DNA from: Candidatus Phyllobacterium onerii
GTDB lineage: Bacteria > Pseudomonadota > Alphaproteobacteria > Rhizobiales > Rhizobiaceae
NCBI RefSeq assembly: GCF_028331445.1
Contig: NZ_JAQMHX010000010.1
Location: 1 to 64,000, forward strand
Direction: 5' to 3'
Length of the DNA stretch: 64,000 nt
The position numbers and the translations under genes were made by a program. Shown here piece after piece: positions 26,974 through 34,389 of the stretch (position 1 is the stretch's first letter; each line of letters starts with the position of its first letter). The notes under the pieces are model-generated. The model searched no databases. It saw nothing but the letters and a program-made list of their open reading frames with translations, and was not told where the DNA came from.

Positions 26974-27795
26974 TCAGGTCGGATTGGCCGTCGTCACTTC
27001 CTCTGTAATTACCTCGAAGCGAGTTAGTAATGAGGCACCAAAACTGGTGGATATAGCCACGTCGGTTGCGTCACGCCCGGTGGCCATGAGTATGCGCCCT
27101 ATGCGCGGCGTGTTGTGGCGGGCATCGACGGTGTGCCAGTGGCCGCCAAGATATACTTCGAACCATGCGCTGAAGTCCATGGGATCCGGATTGAATGGGA
27201 CGCCGATGTCGCCAAGATAGCCCGTGCAATAACGCGCGGGAATGTTCATGCAGCGGCAAAGGGTGATGGCGAGATGGGAAAAATCTCTGCACACGCCTGT
27301 CCTGTCGGTATATCCGCCAAAGGCTGTTCTTAGCGGATCGGCTTTCTGATAGTCGAAGGCTATGTGGTCATGGACGTAGTCCCGGATCGCCTCAACCCGA
27401 GGCCAGCCCAAGGGTGTCGATGAGAACTGCGACCAGGCAAAGTCGCCAAGCCTGTCCGTGTCGCAATAGCGGCTACCGAGGAGGAAGACGAGAACATCGT
27501 CGGGCAAATCCTTGATGTCGTGCTGGATGGCATTCCGGGGAATGACGTCTGGCTCGCCGCCGTCATAGATTACGAATTCTGAGGAGATTGTCGTAAGTCC
27601 GGGCGGGGCGACAATACGGGTGCAGGCATTTCCAAATCCATCCGTATAACCCCACGCATCGATTGGCTGGTTGAAAGTCAGTTTCTGCTCCGTCAGAAGA
27701 TCGACATGCCGCGAGGGATGAATATTCAGCACGAGCAACATCGCTGTCGGCTGCGGGCACTCGTATCCCAAAGTGAACCCGGCGCGTATCTTCAT
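26974..27795 (-). CDS. transglutaminase-like cysteine protease family protein
   Basis: The protein has 273 residues. The transglutaminase-like core has its catalytic triad: Cys in DRTGVCRDFSHLAIT near 165, His in GGHWHTVDARHNTPR near 220, and the following Asp. The N-terminal ~130 residues form the beta-rich domain usual in bacterial proteins of this kind (YECPQPTAMLLVLNIHPSRH). Such enzymes cleave or rearrange peptide/amide bonds; the substrate is unknown. The ATG at 27795 has a good AAGGAGA site and is preferred over the longer frame to 27834. It is transcribed in the same direction as the frameshifted transglutaminase upstream (27884-28493), so the pair may once have been an operon. Confidence 0.85.
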   Translation of the reverse strand: MKIRAGFTLGYECPQPTAMLLVLNIHPSRHVDLLTEQKLTFNQPIDAWGYTDGFGNACTRIVAPPGLTTISSEFVIYDGGEPDVIPRNAIQHDIKDLPDDVLVFLLGSRYCDTDRLGDFAWSQFSSTPLGWPRVEAIRDYVHDHIAFDYQKADPLRTAFGGYTDRTGVCRDFSHLAITLCRCMNIPARYCTGYLGDIGVPFNPDPMDFSAWFEVYLGGHWHTVDARHNTPRIGRILMATGRDATDVAISTSFGASLLTRFEVITEEVTTANPT

Positions 27796-27883
27796 CGTCT
27801 CTCCTTGATTGATAGCCGACTGCCTTGTTGACAATCATGCGGCAACGCCAAGGAGCCACTATGGGTTCCCTACAAACCTTCAA

Positions 27884-28493
27884 TCATGGCATCGTGTTCT
27901 CCGTAGTGACATTCACCTGCACCGACATTCCATCATAGTCGGAGGCGTCACCGTCGTAGCTTCCGGTCAATGGAATGGCTTGCCGCGGGTCACGGGCAAC
28001 AGCCACCCGGATCAGATCCCTGTTTCCCACGATCCCGTTCGTCGGATCGAACTCCACCCACCCGGCCCCGGAAGATAGATCTGGCACCATGCATGAGTCG
28101 ATCCGCCGCCGCGGGTTATCGAGCCATCGCGACTAGGCACATAAATGTAACCAGTGACAAAGCGCGCCGCTAATCCCAGTGAACGGGCTGCCTCCATCAT
28201 CAGCACGGCAAAGTCCCGGCAGGTGCCCCGCCGTAACGCAAAGTCTGAACAGGGGACTGCGTTCCCCGCGCTGCGCGACGCTCATACACGAAGCTCTCAT
28301 GAATTGCGAAGCAGAGCGTCATGAGCAGATGGCCCGTTTCCGTCGGATGGCCGACCCGAACGAACTGTCTGCCCCAGCGGCCGACTTCATCGTCACGATC
28401 CGGATAGTGACGCTCAATTGTGTGCTCCAGATCAGCAATCTCATCGTTCGCATAAGCGAAGGGATAGCTGAGGGCCTTTTCATCAATCTGCAA
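27884..28493 (-). pseudogene. second transglutaminase-family gene, truncated and frameshifted
   Basis: Three minus-strand frames together make the C-terminal two-thirds of a bacterial transglutaminase: DEKALSYPFAYANDE and the FVYERRAARGTQSPVQTLRYG helix, then GTCRDFAVLMMEAARSLGLA with the catalytic Cys and STHAWCQIYLPG with the His, then WVEFDPTNGIVGNRDLIRVA. Frameshifts lie near 28228 and 28065. No start and no N-terminal beta domain are present. All three catalytic residues are readable, but not in one frame. Confidence 0.8.
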
Positions 28494-28788
28494 ATCTTAA
28501 AAGATAGGATGGCGAAAACTTTGGCGGCCGCAATTGCAACATGGCCGCCTGAGATGCCTCTAGTGAGCAACGACATGACTTAGCGCGCGACGAGGACTTT
28601 CATGGGATTTTCCTGGAGCTGTCGCATCATCTGTTATTCGAGCAGAGATGGCATTTTACCAACCACGGAAATCGTACCGTTGGCGGGGAGTGCATGCAAA
28701 TGCTGGCAACCCTTGGCCCTATGCCATCATTTCAGTCGTCAGCGTCGGCGGATCGTTCGCGATCGGCATCGCGGCCAAGCTTTAGTAT

Positions 28789-29253
28789 ATGCATAGCACC
28801 GCTACTCCCGCCGCCACTTGCATGGGGGCGAACCTCGCATCGATGATGACCGAATTCGACAGCAACTTGTCTAACGAGGAATACCACGATCCAAAATTCG
28901 CATATCGCGTGGCGATGGTTCAGAAAAAAGCCAACAATCCTTCGACATCTGATTTGGCAGTCGAATTCGTGAAGAACGACACGGACGAAGCTGCAGAAAT
29001 CAACCGCGTCCTAATCAGGGATGTCGACAAACGGCGCTTCACATCAAGGCAAGTGTGGGAACTGATGCAAGCCAACGGCTACCCGAAATTCAACAACAAC
29101 AGCCATATGAAACTTTGGAAGAGTCTTGAAGCAAAAAATCCTGACAAAAGCTTCGGACGGGCGGGCGACTACAAGAACACGTGGGTTTGGCACGATTCAT
29201 GGATTGAACGCGTCCGAGCTCATTGTGAAGAGCACGCTCAAGATTATTGTTAG
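28789..29253 (+). CDS. DUF3644-like C-terminal domain protein, probably 5'-truncated
   Basis: This 154-residue protein has the sequence EYHDPKFAYRVAMVQKKANN followed by a winged-helix-like C-terminus (RFTSRQVWELMQANGYPKFN, MKLWKSLEAKNPDKSFGRAG, WVWHDSWIERVRAH). It resembles the C-terminal part of DUF3644 proteins from prokaryotic defence-type loci, which are normally about 320-350 residues. The N-terminal half is missing and the first ~25 residues are non-conserved, so the gene is probably truncated; ATG 28789 is the first in frame, and 28843 is an alternative. It ends four bases before the operator array of hipBA. The identification is from memory and moderately uncertain. Confidence 0.5.
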   Translation: MHSTATPAATCMGANLASMMTEFDSNLSNEEYHDPKFAYRVAMVQKKANNPSTSDLAVEFVKNDTDEAAEINRVLIRDVDKRRFTSRQVWELMQANGYPKFNNNSHMKLWKSLEAKNPDKSFGRAGDYKNTWVWHDSWIERVRAHCEEHAQDYC

Positions 29254-29257
29254 CGAT

Positions 29258-29381
29258 ATATACGATCCCATATGAATGGTAGTGATATAGGTCCATATAT
29301 AAAAATAAACTATATACGTGCCTATATTGACCTGCGTGATATACGAGCGTATATCATGACCATTCATATAGGAGCGTATAT
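29258..29381 (+). promoter_or_regulatory. five-site operator array of hipBA
   Basis: Five 16-bp imperfect palindromes with consensus ATATASGWNCNYATAT start at 29258, 29285, 29312, 29339 and 29366, exactly 27 bp apart. Half-sites are ATATA(C/G)G and C(C/G)TATAT. The last copy contains the GGAG ribosome-binding site of hipB and ends one base before its ATG. The array is placed and shaped like a HipB operator set, so cooperative autorepression of hipBA, including blocked translation initiation, is inferred. E. coli hipBA has four operators (TATCC-N8-GGATA) at unequal spacing; this half-site differs. Confidence 0.8.
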
Positions 29382-29382
29382 C

Positions 29383-29655
29383 ATGCGAATCCGAACTACT
29401 CGGGACATTGGCATTCTGATGAAAGAGGCCCGTAAACGGCAAAACCTGTCTCAGGCTACCTTAGCCAAGATGATCAACACGACCCAAACTTGGGTATCGT
29501 GGGTCGAACATGGCAAGTCCACCGCGGAGATCGGCAGCGTGCTGCTCGCCCTCACAACACTTGGTGTCGAGATGGACTTCAAACTTCCGACGATATCGTC
29601 GCCGACGCCGTCGGGGGATGATCAGGACGACGACACCCCGCCCTACACACTTTGA
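29383..29655 (+). CDS. hipB: HipB-type antitoxin, helix-turn-helix repressor
   Basis: This 90-residue protein has an Xre-type helix-turn-helix: DIGILMKEARKRQNLSQATL, then AKMINTTQTWVSWVEHGKST. It matches HipB antitoxins, which bind HipA and repress the operon. The C-terminus is acidic and Pro/Asp-rich (SPTPSGDDQDDDTPP). GGAG lies eight bases before ATG 29383. The same frame is open to an ATG at 29272, where the operator array reads as a nine-residue peptide repeat (xI-G/R-x-YI), but those codons are probably not translated. hipA begins 13 bp downstream. Confidence 0.88.
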   Translation: MRIRTTRDIGILMKEARKRQNLSQATLAKMINTTQTWVSWVEHGKSTAEIGSVLLALTTLGVEMDFKLPTISSPTPSGDDQDDDTPPYTL

Positions 29656-29668
29656 AAGATGATGATCA

Positions 29669-30961
29669 ATGGTCGATATCCTCGATGTCTACATTTCCGG
29701 TCGGGTGGTGGGAGAACTGTACCACCTGCAGGGCGGCAAGCTCTCGTTCTCTTATAATGAGTCGTGGATGAACGGCAAAATTGCCATTCCGCTGTCGCTG
29801 TCAATGCCAACCATCACCAAGACCTACGAGGGCAAAGCAGTTGAAGCCTTCTTATGGGGACTTCTGCCAGACAACGAGCAGACCCTCACCAGATGGGCGC
29901 AAAGATTCCAGGTTTCTGCTCGCAATCCGTTTGCCCTGCTGAAGAACGTCGGTCGTGACTGCGCCGGTGCCGTCCAATTCTTGCCACACGGTGAGGAAAC
30001 CTTCCGTGACGAGGACGTCGAATTACTAACAGATGAGCAGATTGGCGACCGCCTTCGCGACCTGCGCCGAGACGGTGCTGCAACACGGCGGATAGGCGAC
30101 CCTGGTCAGTTTAGCCTTGCCGGCGCGCAAGCAAAGACTGCCTTTCACTTCAACAAGGCCACTGGCCGGTGGGGTATCCCACTGGGCGATACGCCCACAA
30201 CGCACATCTTCAAGCCACCAATGCTGCACCTGCACGGGCATACAGAGAACGAACACTTCTGCCTGCAACTCGCAAACATGCTGGGTATGGATGCAGCGAA
30301 CAGTCAAGTTCTTGAATTTTCCGGGGAGAAAGCGATTGTCATCGAACGCTACGACCGTAGGAATCTTGCCGGGAAAACCGTCCGCATCCATCAGGAAGAT
30401 ATGTGCCAGGCACTGTCGGTCATGCCGACGCTTAAATACGAGAACCAGGGTGGCCCCGGCATTACAACGATCTCGAACAGGGTGCTTGCAGCGTCTAGAG
30501 ATCCCGTCCGCGACAGGCAGACGTTCATGGAAGCGAACATTTTCAACTGGGTTATTGGTGGCACTGACGCGCACGCAAAGAATTACTCCATGCTGATTGG
30601 CGTCTTGGCCGAAGCACGTCTCGCTCCACTCTACGACATCTCAAGCATCTTGCCACACCTTGGTGAAGGGGAGGTGCAAGCGGAGATGCGTGACCTGAAG
30701 CTCGCAATGAAGATCGACAAAACATATCAACTCGATGAGGTAATGCCCCGGTACTGGGAGCGCTGTGCGTCTGCCGCCAAAGTGAGTACCGAGTACACGA
30801 TGGAGGCTGTTCGCCGTCAGGTCACTGTGATGCCAGATATGGTATCTGATTGTGCGGCGAGCGTACGTGCTGAGGGCTTAACTCATGAAATTGTCGATCG
30901 GCTCGTCGATACGATTGCGGGGCGCGCCAAAGGCCTGTCGAGGATCTACGGCACGGAGTAA
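29669..30961 (+). CDS. hipA: HipA-type serine/threonine kinase toxin
   Basis: This 430-residue protein is full length for HipA. It has the N-terminal HipA_N domain (VYISGRVVGELYHLQGG), the phosphorylation/P-loop segment SLAGAQAKT near residue 148, the catalytic GGTDAHAKNYSM near 297, and the metal-binding LAPLYDISS near 322. HipA-family kinases phosphorylate a translation component (GltX in E. coli) and cause growth arrest and persistence; HipB counters this. The target here is not known. It is co-transcribed with hipB and followed by a perfect inverted repeat. Confidence 0.9.
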   Translation: MVDILDVYISGRVVGELYHLQGGKLSFSYNESWMNGKIAIPLSLSMPTITKTYEGKAVEAFLWGLLPDNEQTLTRWAQRFQVSARNPFALLKNVGRDCAGAVQFLPHGEETFRDEDVELLTDEQIGDRLRDLRRDGAATRRIGDPGQFSLAGAQAKTAFHFNKATGRWGIPLGDTPTTHIFKPPMLHLHGHTENEHFCLQLANMLGMDAANSQVLEFSGEKAIVIERYDRRNLAGKTVRIHQEDMCQALSVMPTLKYENQGGPGITTISNRVLAASRDPVRDRQTFMEANIFNWVIGGTDAHAKNYSMLIGVLAEARLAPLYDISSILPHLGEGEVQAEMRDLKLAMKIDKTYQLDEVMPRYWERCASAAKVSTEYTMEAVRRQVTVMPDMVSDCAASVRAEGLTHEIVDRLVDTIAGRAKGLSRIYGTE

Positions 30962-30997
30962 TCGAACGCCCAGGGCAATTTTCTCGAAGACGGAATC

Positions 30998-31039
30998 GTG
31001 AATCTGTTGGCATCCGCTACCGCATGCCAACAGATTCAC
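30998..31039 (+). terminator. perfect inverted repeat after hipA, probable terminator or mRNA 3' end
   Basis: GTGAATCTGTTGGCAT (30998-31013) and its exact complement (31024-31039) flank a 10-base loop, 37 bp after the hipA stop. There is no T-run, so termination may be Rho-dependent or the hairpin may protect the mRNA. It could also be a scar of a mobile element. The following ~320 bp to 31358 show no gene. Confidence 0.5.
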
Positions 31040-31358
31040 GCGCATTTCCCGCCGCTGCCTGACCATTAGGGTTTCGGCGTCGCGCGAACTCCGAGCCTGT
31101 AGTACCGAGACAATGTTCGGACGAACTTAAGATTGGGCGACATCACCCAAACGTCGCTGGTGACTCCTCCGACGTCCGGAAACGAGGGTGGCCTGAGATC
31201 ACGCCGTAAAGACAGGGCAGGGGTCTTGTTCCGACGGTCCATTGATCAATAAGGGGTGCCGACACCAACGCTTTCCTGGTGATCGACTTAAAAATCGAAT
31301 TCCATCCAGACCAGTGCCTCAAGCTCGGCAGCAGGCATTGGCAGGAATGTACGAGACT

Positions 31359-32180
31359 TCAAAACGGTTCGACTGACAGGGTAAACATATAGCCGATCCC
31401 CCGCTCGGTCTGGATGACTTGGGGTGCGCTTTCGTCGATCTCCAGTTTGCGGCGCAGGCGCAGCACTTGCACGTCGATGCTGCGGTCGAAAATGTCCTCG
31501 TGGATCCGGGTCGCCTGCAACAGTTGTTCACGCGAAAGCGAGCGGCGCGGCGCTTCGAGGAAGGCGATCAGCAGACCATACTCCCCCTTGGTCAAGGAGA
31601 CGATGTTGCCTGCCGGATCGGTGAGCCGCCTGCCTTGGCGCTCGAGTTGCCATCCGTTGAAGCGATAGCCGCCACTTTCCGAATTCTGCGAACGTGCCAG
31701 ACGTCCGATCTCCTGACGGCGCAGGACGGCGCGCACACGCGCCAACAGCTCGCGCAGATTGAACGGTTTGGTAATATAGTCGTCCGCACCAAGTTCGAGG
31801 CCAACGACGCGGTCAATATCGTCGCGCCTGTGTCCTGTTGTGATGATGACCGGGACATCGGAATGGGTGCGGATTTCCCGCAAGATATCGAGGCCGTCCT
31901 CCTGACCAAGTTTCAAGTCCAGAATGATCAGACTTGGGTGCGTTCCGGTGAAATAACGCGCCATCTCGTAACGGCCGGACGCGGCATTGACCGGGATATT
32001 ATGTTCCCCAAAGTAATCGGTCACCATCTGGCGTATCGCCGGATCATCATCGACAACGACAATATAACCAGCCTTCGTGCTCTCCCTGCCGCTAACATTG
32101 ATCGCAGGGCCAGGGGAGTGGTTTCTCGATGCGGGGGTTGGACTCACAGCGTCTATCGGCTCTCGTTGTAGCGAGGTCAT
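31359..32180 (-). CDS. OmpR-family two-component response regulator, orphan
   Basis: The protein has 273 residues. After a 38-residue unconserved N-terminal extension comes a receiver domain (YIVVVDDDPAIRQMVTDYFG; phosphoacceptor Asp in LIILDLKLG; Thr in VIITTGH; Lys in DYITKPFNLREL) and an OmpR/PhoB winged helix (SLTKGEYGLLIAFLEAPRRS, then SIDVQVLRLRRKLE and VIQTERGIGYMF). All phosphorylation residues are present. GGAG lies six bases before ATG 32180. No histidine kinase is adjacent, so it is an orphan in this window. Targets are unknown. Confidence 0.9.
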   Translation of the reverse strand: MTSLQREPIDAVSPTPASRNHSPGPAINVSGRESTKAGYIVVVDDDPAIRQMVTDYFGEHNIPVNAASGRYEMARYFTGTHPSLIILDLKLGQEDGLDILREIRTHSDVPVIITTGHRRDDIDRVVGLELGADDYITKPFNLRELLARVRAVLRRQEIGRLARSQNSESGGYRFNGWQLERQGRRLTDPAGNIVSLTKGEYGLLIAFLEAPRRSLSREQLLQATRIHEDIFDRSIDVQVLRLRRKLEIDESAPQVIQTERGIGYMFTLSVEPF

Positions 32181-32277
32181 GATATCTCCGATTCGTTATG
32201 GCTGATGGGAGCGATGGCTATGGGTTTCTGGCTGGGAGCGACAGATCGGGCTGAGGCCGTTTTGCTTCTCGATATAA

Positions 32278-32442
32278 CCAACGGCAATAGCTACGACCCT
32301 ACCTCGGCTACGCCTTCGGGAAGGTCGCAAACGTGAAGCGATCAACGTGCTAGCGTCGGTGTATGATGAGTTGACCGAGGGTTTTTCTACACCCGATGTT
32401 CAGCATGCCAGGATGATTCTGCAAGATCTTGCCCGATCGTAG
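32278..32442 (+). pseudogene. C-terminal remnant of an adenylate-cyclase/TPR-type regulator
   Basis: The 54 codons before the stop at 32442 read ATTLPRLRLREGRKREAINV, then LASVYDELTEGFSTPDVQHA and RMILQDLARS. They match the extreme C-terminus found in many rhizobial adenylate/guanylate cyclase or SARP-like proteins (LLAPVYGWFTEGFDTxDLKxAKxLLDEL). A stop in frame just upstream shows that the rest is lost. Confidence 0.55.
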
Positions 32443-32447
32443 ATAGC

Positions 32448-33184
32448 ATGATGCGGCTTAACCAGCCGTGCACCCACGCGGTGGTGATCGACCTTCCCGT
32501 CAAAGGTTCGGGTGTAGCCGCGCCCGGTGTGATTTATGAGTGCGGCGTCTTTCACATGTTCATACAAACGGAATTCATGAAATACGGGGGCGTTGCGAGC
32601 ACGCTTAGTCCGGCCCTATTGTCAGTACCTGATAGCGATGAGGACGGTATCTACATCCACACCCAGCGATCGTGAGTGGTAAGCGATACATTGTTTATTC
32701 CGGCATGCCGAAGTTCACACGGGTCCCGCAGCCTGACATTTATCTTGCACGAAGCATGTCCGATTCCTGGTTCGGCCCATGGAAACGGGTCGGCAAGATT
32801 TTAGACCATCCCGAACTTCTTCACCACAATTCACGTGAGGACCCAGACTACGAGTGGGGTTTAGAAGGAGCACAATTGGTAGAACTACCGGGCGGGCGCG
32901 TCCTTCTCAATGCCACTTGCTTTCTTCCCCAAGGTCCACGCGGCAGCCGTCAGCGGGTCTTTTTCGCTATTGCTGACAACATCAAAGGGCCGTACGTCTC
33001 GGTTGGACCAGTGCTCGATCCGGGGGGATTAGGAGAAAACGGTCATTCCACAGTTATAATTCATGACCGCCGACTTACGCTTTTCTACCAGGGTCGGGTC
33101 GAGGCGACGAATCATCGATGGCGTTATGGCTTGGCCAAGTACAGCATTTTATCTCGTTTTAAGGCATCTGAAAGGCTGAGGTGA
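32448..33184 (+). pseudogene. beta-propeller glycoside-hydrolase-like protein, frameshifted
   Basis: Frame one (32448-32675) contains VKGSGVAAPGVIYECGVFHM and ends DEDGIY plus a spurious tail. Frame two (from about 32655) reads PHPAIVSGKRYIVYSGMPKF and then PQPDIYLARSMSDSWFGPW, EWGLEGAQLVELPGGRVLLN, GLGENGHSTVIIHD and LTLFYQGR. It resembles GH43/GH32-type five-bladed propeller hydrolases. A one-base loss after DGIY (expected DGIYDPHPAIV) breaks the gene near 32654. The C-terminal end (KASERLR) also looks short for the fold. Substrate unknown. Confidence 0.6.
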
Positions 33185-33267
33185 AGGCACTGGGCCGTTG
33201 GTATCGCTAACGGTGGCCTGACGTCTTTTTAGGCGTGTGTGAAGGTGAACTGGCTTTCACACGTCAT

Positions 33268-33735
33268 TTATAGTCCGCTGATTGGCTCGGCTTCTGCTGG
33301 AATGCTGGGCAGCTGGGCGTGAATATGGCTGGCGGCAGTCGCGCTCCCGTTGGCGATTTGACACAAGCCCGCAGTAACGTCGCCCGCAGCATATAATCCC
33401 GAAACGGAAGTTTGTTGGTGAGCATCGGTGATGATTTTGCCCGATCCATCCATCTCCGGACTAACCTGCCGGAGAAATTCATTCCCCGGCACCGAGCCAA
33501 TCAAGCAGTACGGCGCGTCAAAAATGCGAGTTTGACCGTTTTCCAACTGGATGATTGCATGATCAGCGTGGATGCGAATTTTAAAATCCACGTCTACCAG
33601 CTCTATCGAAGCCTCCTAAAGGACGCGCATTTGGCAATCCGTTAGGCCGCTGCCCGTTATTTGTGGAGACCATGGCGGTCAGACGGGCGGTATACGTACG
33701 CAGGAACAAGGAATACTCTACTTCATGGTCCTCGC
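33268..33735 (-). pseudogene. thioredoxin-reductase-like gene, C-terminal remnant (copy 2)
   Basis: Minus-strand frames read VEYSLFLRTYTARLTAMV, then VDFKIRIHADHAIIQLENGQ, LIGSVPGNEFLRQVSPEMDG and SGLYAAGDVTAGLCQIA. They align with the second half of the enzyme at 8815-9723 (LFLRTYTSRLTAVIA, GSLPGNGFLRQVGPEMDR, AGLYAAGDVTAGLCQIA). The FAD motif and the CPVC redox pair are missing, and frameshifts are present. Confidence 0.8.
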
Positions 33736-33869
33736 TTGAGGAGATTTGCGAGCGGTCGCGATTGTCATGCTTGAGTTTGTTGTGGTCATCTGCCTGCATC
33801 CTGTTGCCAAACACACGAACAATACCGGGCTATTTTCGTTCCACAAGTCGGTTGTCGTCGCTTCAATTC

Positions 33870-33980
33870 GCCATGCTGAACTTGGTTTGAAAGATGCCCA
33901 ATAGCTTCTAATGACGACCTTGCAGGGAAGAGACAAAAACCGACGAGGCTTTGACCGCCTTGTCGAAAGGTACGCTAGGA
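33870..33980 (+). pseudogene. DUF892 ferritin-like gene, 3' remnant (copy 2)
   Basis: The DNA reads GAACTTGGTTTGAAAGATGC and on through ACCTTGCAGG-GAAGAGAC and ACCGACGAGGCTTTGACCGC, clearly homologous to the 3' end of the DUF892 gene at 5470-5560 (ELGLKDAQ, then TLQEETKTDEALTALAEG). Stops and an indel interrupt it, and only about 35 codons survive. Some 410 bp follow up to ligD without a recognisable gene. Confidence 0.7.
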
Positions 33981-34389
33981 GTGCTTGTCTGCCATGGCCT
34001 ACTTGGGCGATCGAGCCATTTGCGATCGTGCGGCACAGCCTCGTGACAGAGTGGACGAAGGACTGTATCGGCACCGACTTTGGACGACTTCCAACCGCGG
34101 TGTTGGTTGTCGATTGAAAATAGGCTCGGCGTTGAACTACCAACACGAGTCGCGACTCGCTGCTATGCGTACCCGGCCCGGTCACCGCGCCAACTCGACG
34201 TACTTGGCTCCGATTGCTCGTCGGGCGGCGCTTCGAGGTCCCTAATCCCGTCGAAGCGTAGGGGAGCGCCTTCACGCTTGTCACAAGGCCAACGCTCGGC
34301 GACGGGAACCAACATCTCCCCCCGGCATTTCTGAGGACCCTCTCCTAGTTGGAACATCCCAATATCACACTCGAAAGGGCAGGCCGAAG

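Noticed and set aside
29258-29381. Regular repeats as a possible CRISPR array
   Set aside because: The conserved unit is 16 bp and palindromic, spacers are 11 bp, the array abuts the hipB start, and no cas gene is present. An operator array fits better.
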